This document shows positions 44,510-56,569 of a stretch of 64,000 bases of DNA, one piece after another. The position numbers and the translations under genes are program-made. The DNA is taken from contig CM028378.1 of NCBI GenBank assembly GCA_013146195.2, forward strand, positions 38,338,108 through 38,402,107, in the 5' to 3' direction. The stretch comes from Codonopsis lanceolata (lineage: Eukaryota; Streptophyta; Magnoliopsida; Asterales; Campanulaceae). The notes beneath the pieces are model-generated. The model was not told the DNA's origin. It saw only the letters and a list, made by a program, of their open reading frames with translations, and did not search any database. The number at the start of each line of letters is the position of its first letter. The first letter of the stretch is position 1.

Positions 44510-46265
44510 GGTGTTATAATGAATATTACAACGTGACATGAACGAAAACTTTTGAACGTTGCAATGAATATTACAACGTGGCTTTTAAATAAAAAAAATT
44601 AGGGCGTTGCAATGTAATATTTGGAAAAATAATTTGGGGCATTGCAATGGATATTGCAATATGACTTTTTGAACAAAATCTTTTGACATTGCAATGGATA
44701 TTGCAGTGTTACTCTTTGAACAAAATCTTTGACATTGCAATGGATGTTGCAGTGTAACTCTTTGAAAAAATGTATATCTTTTGACATTACAATGGATATT
44801 GTAGTGTAACTCTTTGAAGAAAAAAAAAAGCCTTTTGATTCTACAATAGATATTATGTTTTTTGAGAAAAAATGGCATTGTTTTGACTTATTTTGCAATA
44901 AATATTGCATTTTAGGTTTGCATTTAGTTTTCGCTTAACTTGCAATGGATATTGCATCTTAAGTTAATGTCTTTCTCAAGGTGATGCAATGAATGTTGCA
45001 TCAGATATTTGCATACACTTTCTCTGTTAGTGATGCAATGCATATTGCGTCGGATTTCGTGTTGGTTTTGTAGCATTGCAATGGATATTGCATCAGATAT
45101 TTTGCAGGAGGTTTTATGGTGATGCAATGAATATTGCATCGAATTTCGTGTTAATTTTGTAATAATGCAATGGATATTGCATCGAATCTGGTAACAAATT
45201 TTGTGATAATGCAATAGATATTGCATCAGCATCTAATTTTCTGATAACGCGATGGATATCGCATCTAACATTGTGATGCAATGGATATTGCATCTGATTT
45301 TATGATAATGCAATGGAAATTGCATCTGATTTTATGATAATGCAATGGATATTGCATCTAATTTTGTGATAACGCAATGAATATTGCACATGATTTTGAA
45401 GTAATGCAATGGATATTGCATCCGGTCTTGTTGTAATGCAATAGATATTGCATCTAATTTTGTGGTAATGCAATGAATATTGCATATGATTTTAAGGTAA
45501 TGCAATGAATATTGCATCTTTAGCATTGTGGTGATGCAATGAATATTGCATCAGATTTGGCCTTAGGTTCATGTTGAATGTAATGAATATTACATCTGGC
45601 TCTACATCTGGTCTCACTTTGGATGATGTAATGAATATTACATCTGAATTTGCCTTGGTCTCGCTCGATAATGCAATGGATATTGCATCTTATTTTGAGA
45701 TAATGCAATGGATATTGCATTTAGGTCTTTGTGATGCAATGGATATTGCATCTGATTTTGAGATAATTCAATGGATATTGCATTTAGTGTTATGGCGATG
45801 CGATGGATATCGCATCTAGCGTTGTGATGCAATGGATATTGCATCCGATTCTGCAATAATGCAATGGATATTACATTTAGTGTTATGGCGATGCGATGGA
45901 TATCACATCTAACGTTGTGGTGCAATGGATATTGCATCTGATTTTGCGATAATGCAATGGATATTGCATTTAGTGTTGTGGCGATGCAATGGATATTGCA
46001 TCTGATTTTACGATAATGCAATGGATATCGCAATTAATGTTGTGGCGATGCAATGGATATTGCATCTGGTCTTTGCGATGCAATGGATATTGCATCTAAT
46101 TTTGCGATAATGCAATGGATATTGCATTTAGTGTTGTGGCGGTACAATGGATATTACATCTGATCTTTGCGATGCAATGGATATTGCATCTGATTTCTGT
46201 GGTAATGCAATGGATATTGCATTTTGATGTGCGTTATTTTCACTAGGTTGTAATGGATATTGCAA
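44510..46265. repeat. Array of about 45 short palindromes (GATGCAAT-GGAT-ATTGCATC type)
   Basis: A 20-base palindrome with arms GATGCAAT and ATTGCATC around GGAT or GAAT recurs every 30-50 bases over 1.75 kb, separated by T-rich spacers such as TGATTTTGTGATAA. Several copies carry paired changes that keep the arms complementary: GCGAT with ATCGC (45249, 45799) and GTAAT with ATTAC (45580, 45629). Minus-strand frames rich in 'MQYPLHYHKIRCNIHC' are by-products. Variable tandem repeats before the 3' LTR are known in Ogre/Tat elements. Confidence 0.92.
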
Positions 46266-46610
46266 ATATCTTTCTGCATCGCAGCTTGCTTGTCGGTTTG
46301 AGGCCGAACTACATTTGGTCCGATTCCTGAGAAAGGGATACGTAGGCAGCAGCCTATTTCGATAGGTGCGACCATTAGAGCATTTTATTACATATCTACT
46401 TAAAAACCACGATAACCTGCTATAATCGACTAAATATGTCTAGGGTATGTGAGATTTGGACTGCACCCTAAACTATTGCATTATAACTGCTACCTATTGC
46501 ATTACTTCCCATTATAATTTCCACGAAATTTGGGAGTCTATTTCTTATCAACGATGTTCGTTTACTTGGTAAGTTTCGGTTTACCCGTAAACTCCATCGT
46601 TGAGGGGCTC

Positions 46611-47523
46611 TGTAGACACCTCAATTTCGTACCTCTGATATGTAACATGAGATGAGATATCAAGACCTGTTAAAAGCTAACAAATGTCAAGTTACAGGGT
46701 TAAAAGTGCAAAAGAAAAAGCAGGATGCGTAAACAGTGAAATACAGGGGGCCAAAGTGCCAAAAATCAGAACAAAAGAGGCTTGGGAATTACCCAGGATC
46801 CCCCTGGCGCCGCCCATAGCATGTCTGGGCGCCACGCCAGCCTCCTCCATGGGTGGCGCCCAACAGTGCATTATTTCCTGTAGCAGTTTGCCTTCGGTGT
46901 AATTTTCTCAGCGCGCGGTACATGCCAATGAAGCACAAATGAGAAATCTTAATCACGAAGGAAACCTCACTCCAGCCTATAAAAACGAGGCCCCGGCTTC
47001 AGAATTCACACACAGTGAAAACACACACCGTTAGCAGTTCATTACACAGTGAGTTCTCCAGAGCGTTGTGAGATTTCCTCTCCAGCCCCGAAGCTCCGCC
47101 AAATCTCCCCCAAACACAAAACCAACCGGTCAAAGTGAAACCTAGCTACCCTGCTAGGATTCCACCATATTCCTCCGGTCCAAAAATCTCAAAGCAAGCA
47201 ATTGCTCTACCCGAGGCCAAAGTTCTACAGAAAATAACACTAAAAAGAGTCGTTATTATGGCTAAATATTTATAAGTGTATTTGTAACTCCCGAAAGGAG
47301 ACTGTAGCAAATGTTGTAATAATATATGTACAGATATATATATTTTAAATGCTTTATTTCATCTGTTAAATAAATATAAAAAAGCATATTTTAGCCAAAA
47401 AAACTATTTTGAGACCGAAAGGACGAGTTGGGTGCCTAACACCTTCCCACCTCATAACTTAGCCTTCGAACCCTTTGCAAATCTGACTACATTTGTTTTT
47501 TCTTTATTTTTCCTTAAAATAAA
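46611..47523 (+). repeat. LTR of the Tat/Ogre-like element
   Basis: It starts TGTAGACACCTCAATTTCG after the purine-rich GTTGAGGGGCTC. It contains a GC-rich block with three GGCGCC sites (46809-46860) and a TATA box at 46978. The right border is placed just before TTGGCGATTCTG; the exact end is uncertain because no second LTR is in the window. Confidence 0.6.
46978..46985 (+). promoter_or_regulatory. TATA box of the Gypsy LTR
   Basis: TATAAAAA lies about 370 bases into the LTR, followed by GC-richer sequence and a CACACAGTGA stretch about 30-35 bases downstream where transcription would begin. This fits the usual LTR promoter layout. Confidence 0.6.
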
Positions 47524-47589
47524 GTTGGCGATTCTGTTTTAATATTTTGAGTCCACAATGAGGCCAAGAGTATTCCACGTACCTTAGAT

Positions 47590-48619
47590 CGTTTTGATTT
47601 TTGTTCTCCTTTAATGGAAAATGAAGATGCAGAAAAATCGGGGCACTCACAGGTGATCAATACGATAAAGAGTAAGAAGTTAGATCTAAAAGCTAATCAG
47701 AGAAAATCAATTGTTAGTAAAGTGAACATGGTTAGAGGAAGACCAATCCTTGGGAATAATAAAAAAATCTCATCAAAATCAATGTCAAAATCAAAATTCG
47801 GGCAAGAGTAAAGGGAGAAGCAAAAGTAGGTCTAACTCAAAGCAAAGACATAGAACCTGTTACAATTGTGGTGAAATGGGTCATTTTAAAAATGAGTGCC
47901 CTAATCCGAAAAAGAAAAATCAAAATCACGAACAAAACCAAGGTGATTGCAACTTAGCTTCTGGTAGTAATGTTTCCATTGATGTGTTTATGGTTACTGA
48001 TTCTTTTGATAATGTTGTGAATTCTGTGCATTCTGCTTGTGCTAGTGAATGGCTTATAGATTCTGGTTGCACTTATCACATGACACCATTGAAATTATTG
48101 TTTACTACTTATAAAAAAGTTGATGTTGGTTATGTTTCTCTAGCTAACGAGAAAAAATGTCAAATATTTGGTATTGGTGATATTAATTTGAAATGCAATT
48201 CTGGTTATGTTTTAACTTTGAAAAATGTGAGACATGTGCATGAATTATGTAGCAATTTGATTCCATGTGCCTCATTGGAGGATAATGGTTTGGAAGGAAA
48301 ATGGGGAAATGGTATTATGAAAATACTAAAGGGGTTTTTAGTTATTTCTAAATGTGAAAAACGTCGGAATTTATATGTTTGTTGTGCTTTACCTATGTCT
48401 ACTTCTGATATTTATGTGAATGTCGTTAAGGAGGATAAAACGATTTTGTGGCAAAAGAGACTAGGACACATATGTAATAAAGAGTTAGAAATTTTGCAAA
48501 AAACATATGTTTTTGGAAATGAAAAATTATTTGATTTACCTTTTTGTGATACTTGTGTTAAGAGCAAACATCATAAAGTGAGTTTTCCACCCCCCCCCTT
48601 CCCTAGGAAAGCATTCTAG
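47590..48619 (+). pseudogene. Copia gag tail, protease and GAG-pre-integrase
   Basis: From about 47750 the frame reads RHRTCYNCGEMGHFKNECPN (CCHC zinc knuckle), then SEWLIDSGCTYHMTPLKLLF with the protease DSGC, then ILWQKRLGHICNKELEIL and LPFCDTCVKSKHHKVSF of the pre-integrase zinc region. The N-terminal gag is missing. The frame changes near 47800 and ends at a stop at 48619. Confidence 0.88.
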
Positions 48620-49164
48620 CAAGAAATTCCTTGACTACATACATGCCGATGTATGGGAGCCTTCTAGTGTGCCCACTCAAAGTGGCAATCATCATTGATG
48701 ACTTTTCACGAAGAATCTGGGTTTTCTTAATGTGACACAAATCTAATTCGTTGGAGAAATTTAAAAATTGGAAAGTTTTTATTGAAAATCAAACAGGAAA
48801 GATAATCAAAGTGACCGATAATGAATTAGAATTCTGTAATCATGAGTTTGATGAATTCTGTGATATTCATGGTATTGGTCGACATAAAATTGTTCCTTAT
48901 AACCCGCAACAGAATGGTGTTGCTGAGCGTATGAATAGGACTCTTTTGGAAAGAGTTAGGGTTATGCTTAATACATCGGGTCTCTCCAAACGTTTTTTGG
49001 GAGAGGCAGTTGTAACTGCCGCCTATATCATCAATAGGTCCCCTTTTGTGCCTTTGCATGGTAGATGCCCTGAAGCGGTCTTTACGGGCAAAGAGATTGA
49101 TATCTCACATATGAGAATGTTCGGTTGTGCGGCTTATGCACATCAAATGCATGACAAACTTTAA
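48620..49164 (+). pseudogene. Copia integrase core, broken
   Basis: The part at 48751-49164 reads DNELEFCNHEFDEFCDIHGI, KIVPYNPQQNGVAERMNRTL (with the third catalytic residue, Glu) and MFGCAAYAHQ. The first catalytic segment at 48620-48720 is degraded and interrupted by a stop (LM*HKSN). Confidence 0.85.
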
Positions 49165-50751
49165 CCTAAGGCTGCTAGGTGTGTGTTTTTAGGGTACCCG
49201 GAGGGTGTGAAAGGGTATAGACTTTGGTTAAAAAAGGAACATGGTTTTAAAACCATAATAAGTAGAGATGTTATCTTTAATGAACTTGAATTTCCTTACT
49301 TGATTCCTGCTCAACCTATACCTATTAATGATGTTCCTCCTCCCCCGGCTCCAATTGCGGTGGAGCAACCCCATGTTATTGATGATGAGCCAACCGAAAA
49401 TGTGGAAATTGATCATGAGAATGTTGAAATTGAACATAATGAAGATGATGAAAATGTGGAGGATGAGCATGTCCCAGAAATAGAAAATCTAGATGACTAT
49501 CAACTTACTAGGGACTTACCTAGACGGGAAGTTAGGAAACCATCTAGACTTAATGATTTTCATATGACATCCTTTGTGTTTAGTGTTTATGAATCTCTTG
49601 ACAATTGTGATGAACATAAATCTTATAATGATGCTTTAAAGTCTTCTCATTCTGCTAAATGGTTAAATGCTATGATAGATGAAATGAACTCGTTGCATGT
49701 TAAGACTGAGAATGAGAATGTTCGATTTAAAGCATGTTTGGTTGCTAAAGGATTTACTCAAAAAGAGGGGATAAATTACAAAGAATTTTTTGCTCCGAAT
49801 GTCAAATTTACTACGAGTCTTGCTTGTTTTAGTTACTCAGTTTAATTGGAAATTAAAACAAATGGATGTGAAAACTGCGTTTTTACATGGTGATTTGGGT
49901 GAAAAAAAAATTATGAGACAACCTGAAGGTTCTGTTGATAAGAGAAATCTCGACTATGTGTGTTTATTGAAAAAATCTTTGTATGGCTTGAACCAATCTC
50001 CTAGAATGTGGAACAAGAAGTTTGATATGTGTATGTTGTCTTTAAAATTCTCTTGTAGCTCTTATGATCATTACTTGTATTTTAAAGCCAACTTTTCTAC
50101 TCATGTGTTCCTATTTATTTATGTTGATGATATGTTTATTATCAATCCTTTAAATCAATTGAAAATGTGTAGAATTGTCTTAGTGCGAATTTTGGCATTA
50201 AAGATCTAGGAGATGCTAAAAAGATTTTGAGAATGAACATTGTTAGGGATATAAATAATGTCATTATTTGTCTTAATCAAATTTCTTATGTGCAAAAGAT
50301 TTTGAGTAAATTTAGGATGAAGGATGCTAAACCTGTTGATGTGCCTCTAGGAGGACATTTCATCCTTAGTAAAAATCAGGCTCCCAAAACTAATTTTGAT
50401 TTTAAAAAAAAAACAAAAAAACAAATTGAGAAAGTGTCTTATTCTAATGCAATTGGTTCTATTATGTATCTTATGGTTAACACTAGATCTGATATAGCTT
50501 ATGTTATTAGTTGCTTATGTAGATACATGTCCAACCCTGGCATGCCTTATTGGGAAGCAGTCAAATGGCTTCTCAAATATCTTGGTTATTCTGTGAATTA
50601 TGGCTTGAAATTCTCCAAATGCAATAAAGGTGTTGTTTTGAAAGGTTATGTGGATTATAACTATGCTAATGATAGAGATAGTAGGAAGTCTACTACCTCT
50701 TATGTGTTCACTTTCTGTGGTTCATGTGTTAATTGGAAATCTCAATTATAA
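49165..50751 (+). pseudogene. Copia reverse transcriptase, broken
   Basis: An acidic linker (VEIDHENVEIEHNEDDENVE) precedes the RT. RT motifs follow: KACLVAKGFTQKEGINYKEF, QMDVKTAFLHGDLGEKK, KKSLYGLNQSPRMWNKKF and the catalytic FLFIYVDDMF. The frame changes near 49800 and 50200. Confidence 0.88.
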
Positions 50752-51105
50752 CCCATTGTTACATTGTCTACTACTGAGTCTGAGTTTGTTGCTATAACTG
50801 GAGCTTTTAAAAAAGCGACTTTGTTGAAAGGGTTAATAACTGAAATTGGTTTTCTAAAGGAGAAAGTTGTAGTTTATTCTGACAGTCAGTCGGGAATTCA
50901 ACCTTGCAAAAACCCTGTTTTTCATGATAGAACCAAACATATTGATGTTCGTTTTCATTACTTGATAGATTTAATTGAAAAGGGTTTTATTTTACTTGAA
51001 AAAATTCCATCTCAGTATAATCCTACGGATATGAATACTAAATGCTTACATGTGTTAAAATTTCAAACATGCTTGAAAATTTTGAATTTTGATACCAGTG
51101 GTTGA
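50752..51105 (+). pseudogene. Copia RNase H, C-terminal part
   Basis: It reads STTESEFVAITGAFKKATLL, then YSDSQSGIQ and TKHIDVRFHYLIDLIEKGFI. An in-frame stop at 50749-50751 separates it from the RT frame (QL*PIVTLSTTESEF). Confidence 0.88.
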
Positions 51106-51296
51106 TTGCATGCTTCGTGTCCCTGTTTCCTTACTTTGTATTTGGAAAGTGAGTTTTGTCCCTTCTACAGTTTTTCTTTGTGAAAATTTGTCTCCTGTTC
51201 TTGTTTCCTTCTCTGTGTTGGATCAAGTTTGGGACAGGCTATGATGTTCCCCTCTTATGTCCATGAGTTCAATATGATTGTCCCGATACTTATTTC

Positions 51297-51307
51297 AAGG
51301 TGGAAAT
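51297..51307 (+). other. Polypurine tract of the plus-strand Copia element
   Basis: AAGGTGGAAAT directly precedes the 3' LTR start TGTAAGTG, as is typical of Tork/TNT1-like Copia elements. Confidence 0.8.
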
Positions 51308-51879
51308 TGTAAGTGTAGGCTTGGCCTTTTGGGCAGCCCACTTAGGGAACCAAGCAACCCAAACCCAAAACCCACTTACCTCCTATTCCCTGTTGACTTT
51401 TGTTGCTTCCTTCGACTGTTGGTTATTTTTGGGGGAATCTTCATTCACCCATGATTTTCGGCTCCTTCCTTTCCTGTTTCACAATCAGTCGCATCTATTG
51501 TTCCTTGGCTAATCTTTCGGGCTAATTATGGCTTTTGGCTGTATATATACTCCCTCTGTCCGCCGCTTGCTAGAGCATCACGTAGGTAACACACAATCAA
51601 CCTATTCTATCTTTCTCTCTCTCTCTCTCTCTGCTCTTTTCTTCGCCTCTGCTTCTTAAGCTGTGAGATGTGGGTTTTGAAGGGATACATTGTGAGTTTG
51701 AGCACTGTGATAGAGGGTTCTGTGAGGGGGTGATTTCGGGTTTTGTGGGTTTCTGTTGGAAGGCTGGTTCTTGTCTCTATAGCTGTGAGAAATCCTTGGA
51801 TAATCGTCCCTTTGGTTGTGAACTCTTTGGTTGGACTGCTATACTTTGTGTATAGGCAGTGGGGATCTGAGCCTAGGCA
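51308..51879 (+). repeat. 3' LTR of the plus-strand Copia element
   Basis: 572 bp from TGTAAGTG to GCCTAGGCA, followed by TTGTAA, which also precedes the 5' LTR. It contains a TATATATA box at 51541 and a (CT)n tract at 51613-51633 in the probable leader. Confidence 0.8.
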
Positions 51880-51885
51880 TTGTAA

Positions 51886-53635
51886 GTCCTAGACAGATTC
51901 AAGTTAGGCTCTGTTGAGCCGATGATACTCAAGTTACTATTTAATCGTTTATATTGCCTTGTTATATTTTGTGTGTTGCAGGTGATTCGTTGGCAATATA
52001 TGATTGTTAACGATTTATTTGTGTCTTCAACTTTGGTATATTGTAAGTCTACTGCCAAAGTTGAAGACGTGTATTTCTACAAAGTCTCATATTGTAATTT
52101 TGTATGGCTCCGGTTTTGGTTCGGTAAGTATCCTAATTTTTACTCTACATGTAAGAAATTGTATGTAAGATAATGGAGTAACAAATTAACATTTGAACTT
52201 AAAAAATATGTCAATATTTCTTGTAAGAAAGCCACTATAAGAGCAAGCCCAATGGGGATTTTCCCTCAAATCTAATTCAAATCATTCCTTCCAATGACAA
52301 ATCTTAAAAAATCTAACCCAAATCAACAAGTGATTTTGGTAAAAAAAAAAAAAATCACCTCTTGAACCCTAAAGGCTCCAAATCCAAAGTTGTCTTTCCA
52401 TGTGGCATGATTTGAGTGGTTGACATATTATTTTCTCTCATTTCCTTTCTTGACCAATTTTTAGCGAAAAAAATTATTTTTTTAATTTTTTTTTTGAATT
52501 AAAATACACATTTTTACCTATAAATAGAGATTTGGTTTGTTTTATTTGGATATCAGAAAATATTTCTATGATTTTTTTAAGTTTTTAGCCATTATTAATG
52601 AAGATAAAGATGGTGGATTATGTAAATGTATTGGATTTTGTGTCACCATTGGGAAGGTTTTTGGTTTTGAATCAAATCGACATCTAATAGATTATTGAGA
52701 GAATTGCAACAAAAAAAACTCTGTCATATTTCACGTTTTGCACACTAAACCTCATGTTTCCAAATTCGACAATTAAAACCTCCACCTATTTTTTTTCAAT
52801 GTAAACTTCCGTCTGTTAGGCGTTAGCCTAGAAGACGAAATGCTGACTCAGTTGCTTGCGTGGCGGCTGACGTGTCTTCAGCGAGAGTTTTTCCAACGAT
52901 TTCCCGTCATTCCAATATATTTCTTTGCAATATAAACCCTGTCCAAATAATAGGTTTACAAATTTAACCTTTTTTCAACAATTTATTTTTTCTTGATTTT
53001 CGACACGCACGTGAGCAGCACGTGGGAAACTTTTAGATAGTTTAGCACGATTGTAGAAGGTTTTTTTCAAAAAAAAAAACTAAATAGAAATTGGGTTCTT
53101 TATAGAAATTGGGTTCTTTATCAAGAAATGAAGTAGGAACTAGGGTTGAAATCAAATTAGGGCTGGAGATTGGCGATCGTATTTGAATAATTACTTCATC
53201 ACTCGCATAACGCGGTCCCTCAGGGTATCTAATGAACATGGAACACCTGCATATGGTAGGTACACTAATCCTAGGGTTTCGAAATAAAGCACGTGTATTA
53301 TCTGTGTTTGATTTATACTGTTGAAATACCTTTATGTTTTTAATTGTTGGTTTTTTTAATGTTTTGAATTTTGTGTTTGATTTATGTTGCTGTGGTAAGT
53401 GTTTCACATTTTGTAGTCCAATGTTGCCTTTATTGGGTTGTGGGACATGTTTTGATTCCTACATGTTGTCCATTTTTCTAATTTTGTCCATTGTCGAATT
53501 TTATTGGGTTTTGGGGCATGTGCTTTTGTGGTCCACATTGGATATATAGTTAATATAGGATTTTGTCAAGTTGGACTTTTGTATATAATAATAGGAGTGC
53601 AAGGATAGTTAATTTAGAGCATAAATATTGCTTTT
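51886..53635. other. AT-rich region with no supported gene
   Basis: It contains a segment at 52252-52680 whose left edge (GAGCAAGCCCAATGGGG) resembles PIF-type MITE ends, and a GC-richer stretch (52800-52900) with GGCGTTAGCC. No domain-bearing frame. The part just before 53640 may be 5' sequence of the MULE fragment that follows. Confidence 0.45.
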
Positions 53636-53639
53636 GCAG

Positions 53640-53803
53640 ATACAAATTCTAGACTTTTTACTGTTGAAGTTCATTATGGTGGTCAATTCAAGAATGTTCA
53701 ATATGTTGGGGGAAAGGTGACTTTTTTCGATGGTTGTGACATAGATGAATGGTCACTACTTCAAATCAAAGATATAACTGAAACATTAGGTTATGATACA
53801 GTC
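53640..53803 (+). pseudogene. MULE PB1-like N-terminal domain fragment
   Basis: The frame reads FTVEVHYGGQFKNVQYVGG, KVTFFDGCDIDEWSLLQIKD and ITETLGY. This is the PB1-like domain found at the N-terminus of many plant MULE transposases. It follows an acceptor-like TTTTGCAG at 53632-53639 and is cut by the TA microsatellite. No transposase core follows. Confidence 0.78.
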
Positions 53804-53807
53804 TTTA

Positions 53808-54325
<518 letters not shown>

Positions 54326-55529
54326 TATATATATAATGACAAAGGTATATTTATCTCTCCAAAATCACACTTTTAATTTTGTGACTTTTGAGTTACTATT
54401 CCACTCTTTATCTCTCCTATCTTATCTCTTCTGATTGTATTTCTCTTTCTCTCTCCAGTCTTCTCCATATGTTCTCTATCATCACCACCATCTCCTCTCT
54501 TTGGATTATGTTTAAACATTTTTCTCTCTTTAAACAAAAAATAGTAACTAAAACAAAAATAATAGTTCCGGAGTCAAGAAAACAAAAATATAAGGCTCCG
54601 TTTGTTTCACGAAAAATCATTTCCAGAAAATAAAACAAAATAATTTAATACGGAGGTTAGTAAAATAAAATAATTTACAGAACAAAAGTTTTTAAAAAAA
54701 TTCTTATAAAAAAAGTAAAATAAAAATACGTTAGTAAAATAAAAATATTTGATGGAACAAAAATAATAGTTACGGAATCAATAAAACAAAAAACAATTTA
54801 AACTGAGGTTACTAAAATAATTTCGTTATTTTTTATTTTAGCTTATTTTCTTATCAGAAATTTATTTATTCATAAAATATAAATATAAATTAATAAAAGT
54901 AATCATTCAAAATGAATAACTTATTTGAGTTCAGATTTTATTTGTAGGACAGAAAAAATTCAAGTTTGTTCGAAGACATTCATTCTACAGAGTTTTTGAA
55001 TAGTATAAAGTGTTCAGGGTTGTCAAGTCATGAATTGACACTTAAAATTAGTGTTCTAGTAATGCTATTGAGAAACATTGACCATGCTGTAGGGTTGTGC
55101 AATTGAACAAGACTAATCATCATAAATCTTGGGGATCATATTATTGAAACAAATTTTTTGAAAGGAAGCAATGTTGGAGAAAATGTTTTTATCATAAAAT
55201 TGTCATTAACTCCATCTGATGTAAAACTATTTTTCATGTTCCAAAGAAAACAATTACAATTGCTGGTATCATATGCAATAACAATTAACAAGTGTCAAAA
55301 TTAATAATTGCATGTAGTTGTATGTCTCTTTTTGAAGAAACTAGATATTGATATGTGGTGAAAATGAAAAAACCAACTAATCTATTAACTATTACTAAAA
55401 CAGAAGTCGATGCTGCCACGTGGCGACTTTCTGTTAAATGCTTCAAATTTTTAAAGAATTTCATGCTTCCACTTGTCACCCTCATATTAATTGTAATTTT
55501 TTTTCTTTTTTTTTCAGCCGAAACCGATT
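54326..55529. other. AT-rich region with no supported gene
   Basis: Repeated 'aataaaataaaat' and 'agtaaaataaaaata' stretches (54620-54900) suggest a decayed transposon. Small frames show no domain. Confidence 0.5.
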
Positions 55530-55672
55530 ACCGATAAAAATTACCGATAAAAGTTTATAATAATTTTTACGGTTAGGATAAGTTTTATCACATATACTGT
55601 TAGTTTATGACAACTTTTACGGTTAATATAAGTTTTATCACATATACGATTAGTTTATAATGATTATATCTG
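55530..55672 (+). repeat. Short tandem repeat, unit about 60 bp
   Basis: Two to three imperfect copies of TTTACGGTTA-GATAAGTTTTATCACATATAC-GTTAGTTTATGA in a row, directly before the Gypsy LTR region. The first copies are preceded by TTACCGATAAAA repeated three times. Confidence 0.7.
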
Positions 55673-55726
55673 TAAAATCAAATGCGATACTTTTGATTTT
55701 ATACGGTTAGTTTATGATGCGGATAT

Positions 55727-56490
55727 ATGTTATGCTTTTTTTGGTTTGGGATTTTGTGATATTATATGAACTGCTTGGCCCAATAGGCCCAAGCCATGAG
55801 CCACGTGTTAGACGTTGTTCCTCCGAGCAAGCGAGCAAAGGTGTTACGTGAGTAAGCGGGTGAAACCTTAGCTTTTATCAGGTAAGATACTTGCGAGATG
55901 GGGGCCTCGCTAAACGAAAGCAAAATTGATAAGCGAGCATTATTGCTCGTCTTCGTTAATAAGAGCTACTATCAGTTGAGGACATCCTTGTCCGGGAAAG
56001 ACCAAGTTATTAGCTGAGGGTGGGCATACCCGAGCAAGAATCTTAGCTAGCGATAATGACCGGCAAATTCTTTGGATAATGCGTTGCCATTAGTGGGCTA
56101 GTTAAATGCGTTTTCATTAAAAGCCATGACCGTTTGTGGGGGAGTTAATGGCATTTATGGGCGGTTAATAGAGATCATGGGTAGTTAATGTCAATCATGG
56201 GTGGTTATTCATGGTTAGGGGCGGTTATACCTTCCGGTGCATATAAAAGCTTGGCAAAATATGGAGAGAGGTATGCGCAATCTAATTCTCTAGCCAAAAC
56301 TCTGCCGAATTATTTACTCTACTGATAATTCGTATACTGATTTTCACGCCGGAGGGCCTTTGCAGGGAGTGCCCCTGCCCAGTTCATGTTTGTTCACTTG
56401 TATTGCAGAGTTGGGCTTTGAGGATCTACGTACACGTTGAAAGCCAGGTGTACGGATTGCTTATTATTGCATCCGCATTTCTTGACGCAT
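55727..56490 (+). repeat. 5' LTR region of the Tat element
   Basis: The right border is set by the primer-binding site; the LTR probably ends at CTTGACGCA. The left border is a guess at TGTTATGC because no second LTR is in the window. A TATA-type sequence GCATATAAAAGC lies at 56239. The hexamer GAGCAA/GCGAGC is frequent here and throughout the element. Confidence 0.5.
56239..56250 (+). promoter_or_regulatory. TATA box of the Tat LTR
   Basis: ATATAAAA lies about 250 bases before the LTR end, the usual position for the U3/R promoter. Confidence 0.55.
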
Positions 56491-56493
56491 CGC

Positions 56494-56512
56494 TTGGTTC
56501 CGTTGCCGGGAA
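56494..56512 (+). other. Primer-binding site of the Tat element
   Basis: TTGGTTCCGTTGCCGGGAA resembles the TTGGCGCCGTTGCCGGGGA site of many plant Gypsy elements and follows the LTR end by a few bases. Confidence 0.75.
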
Positions 56513-56569
56513 AGAGTTTTTGCGGCATTAAGATTCAGTTAGATATTTTTTGTTTTTAAGGTTTCATCC

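Larger units (their letters stand above)
42756..47560 (+). mobile_element. Partial Ty3/Gypsy element of Tat/Ogre type inside the Copia element
   Basis: It has no recognisable coding domain, but three hallmarks: a tandem array upstream of an LTR, the conserved pre-LTR stretch GGGATACGTAGGCAGC near 46335, and an LTR starting TGTAGACACC at 46611 followed by a TTGGCGATTCTG primer-site-like sequence at 47525. Sequence continues to about 47560 and then becomes Copia gag. This looks like a deleted element or a recombination product that also removed the Copia 5' half. Confidence 0.65.
42325..51879 (+). mobile_element. Ty1/Copia element (Tork/TNT1-like), plus strand, heavily rearranged
   Basis: The 3' LTR (51308-51879) starts TGTAAGTGTAGGCTTGG; the 5' LTR start at 42325 reads TGCAAGTGTAGGCTTGG. 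The hexamer TTGTAA flanks both outer ends (42319-42324 and 51880-51885), which supports a target duplication. The coding part runs from a gag tail through protease, integrase, RT and RNase H, with many frame breaks. Most of the 5' LTR, the primer site and the gag N-terminus are replaced by a piece of a Gypsy element (about 42756-47560), and the remaining LTR start is split by a MITE. Confidence 0.85.

Noticed and set aside
44585..46033. Long minus-strand frames rich in MQYPLHYHKIRCNIHC
   Set aside because: They are translations of the palindrome array; their repeat follows the DNA unit, and frames in other phases are equally open.
52252..52680. Possible PIF-type MITE starting GAGCAAGCCCAATGGGG
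   Set aside because: The right end does not give a matching inverted repeat or a TWA duplication, so the call is not supported.
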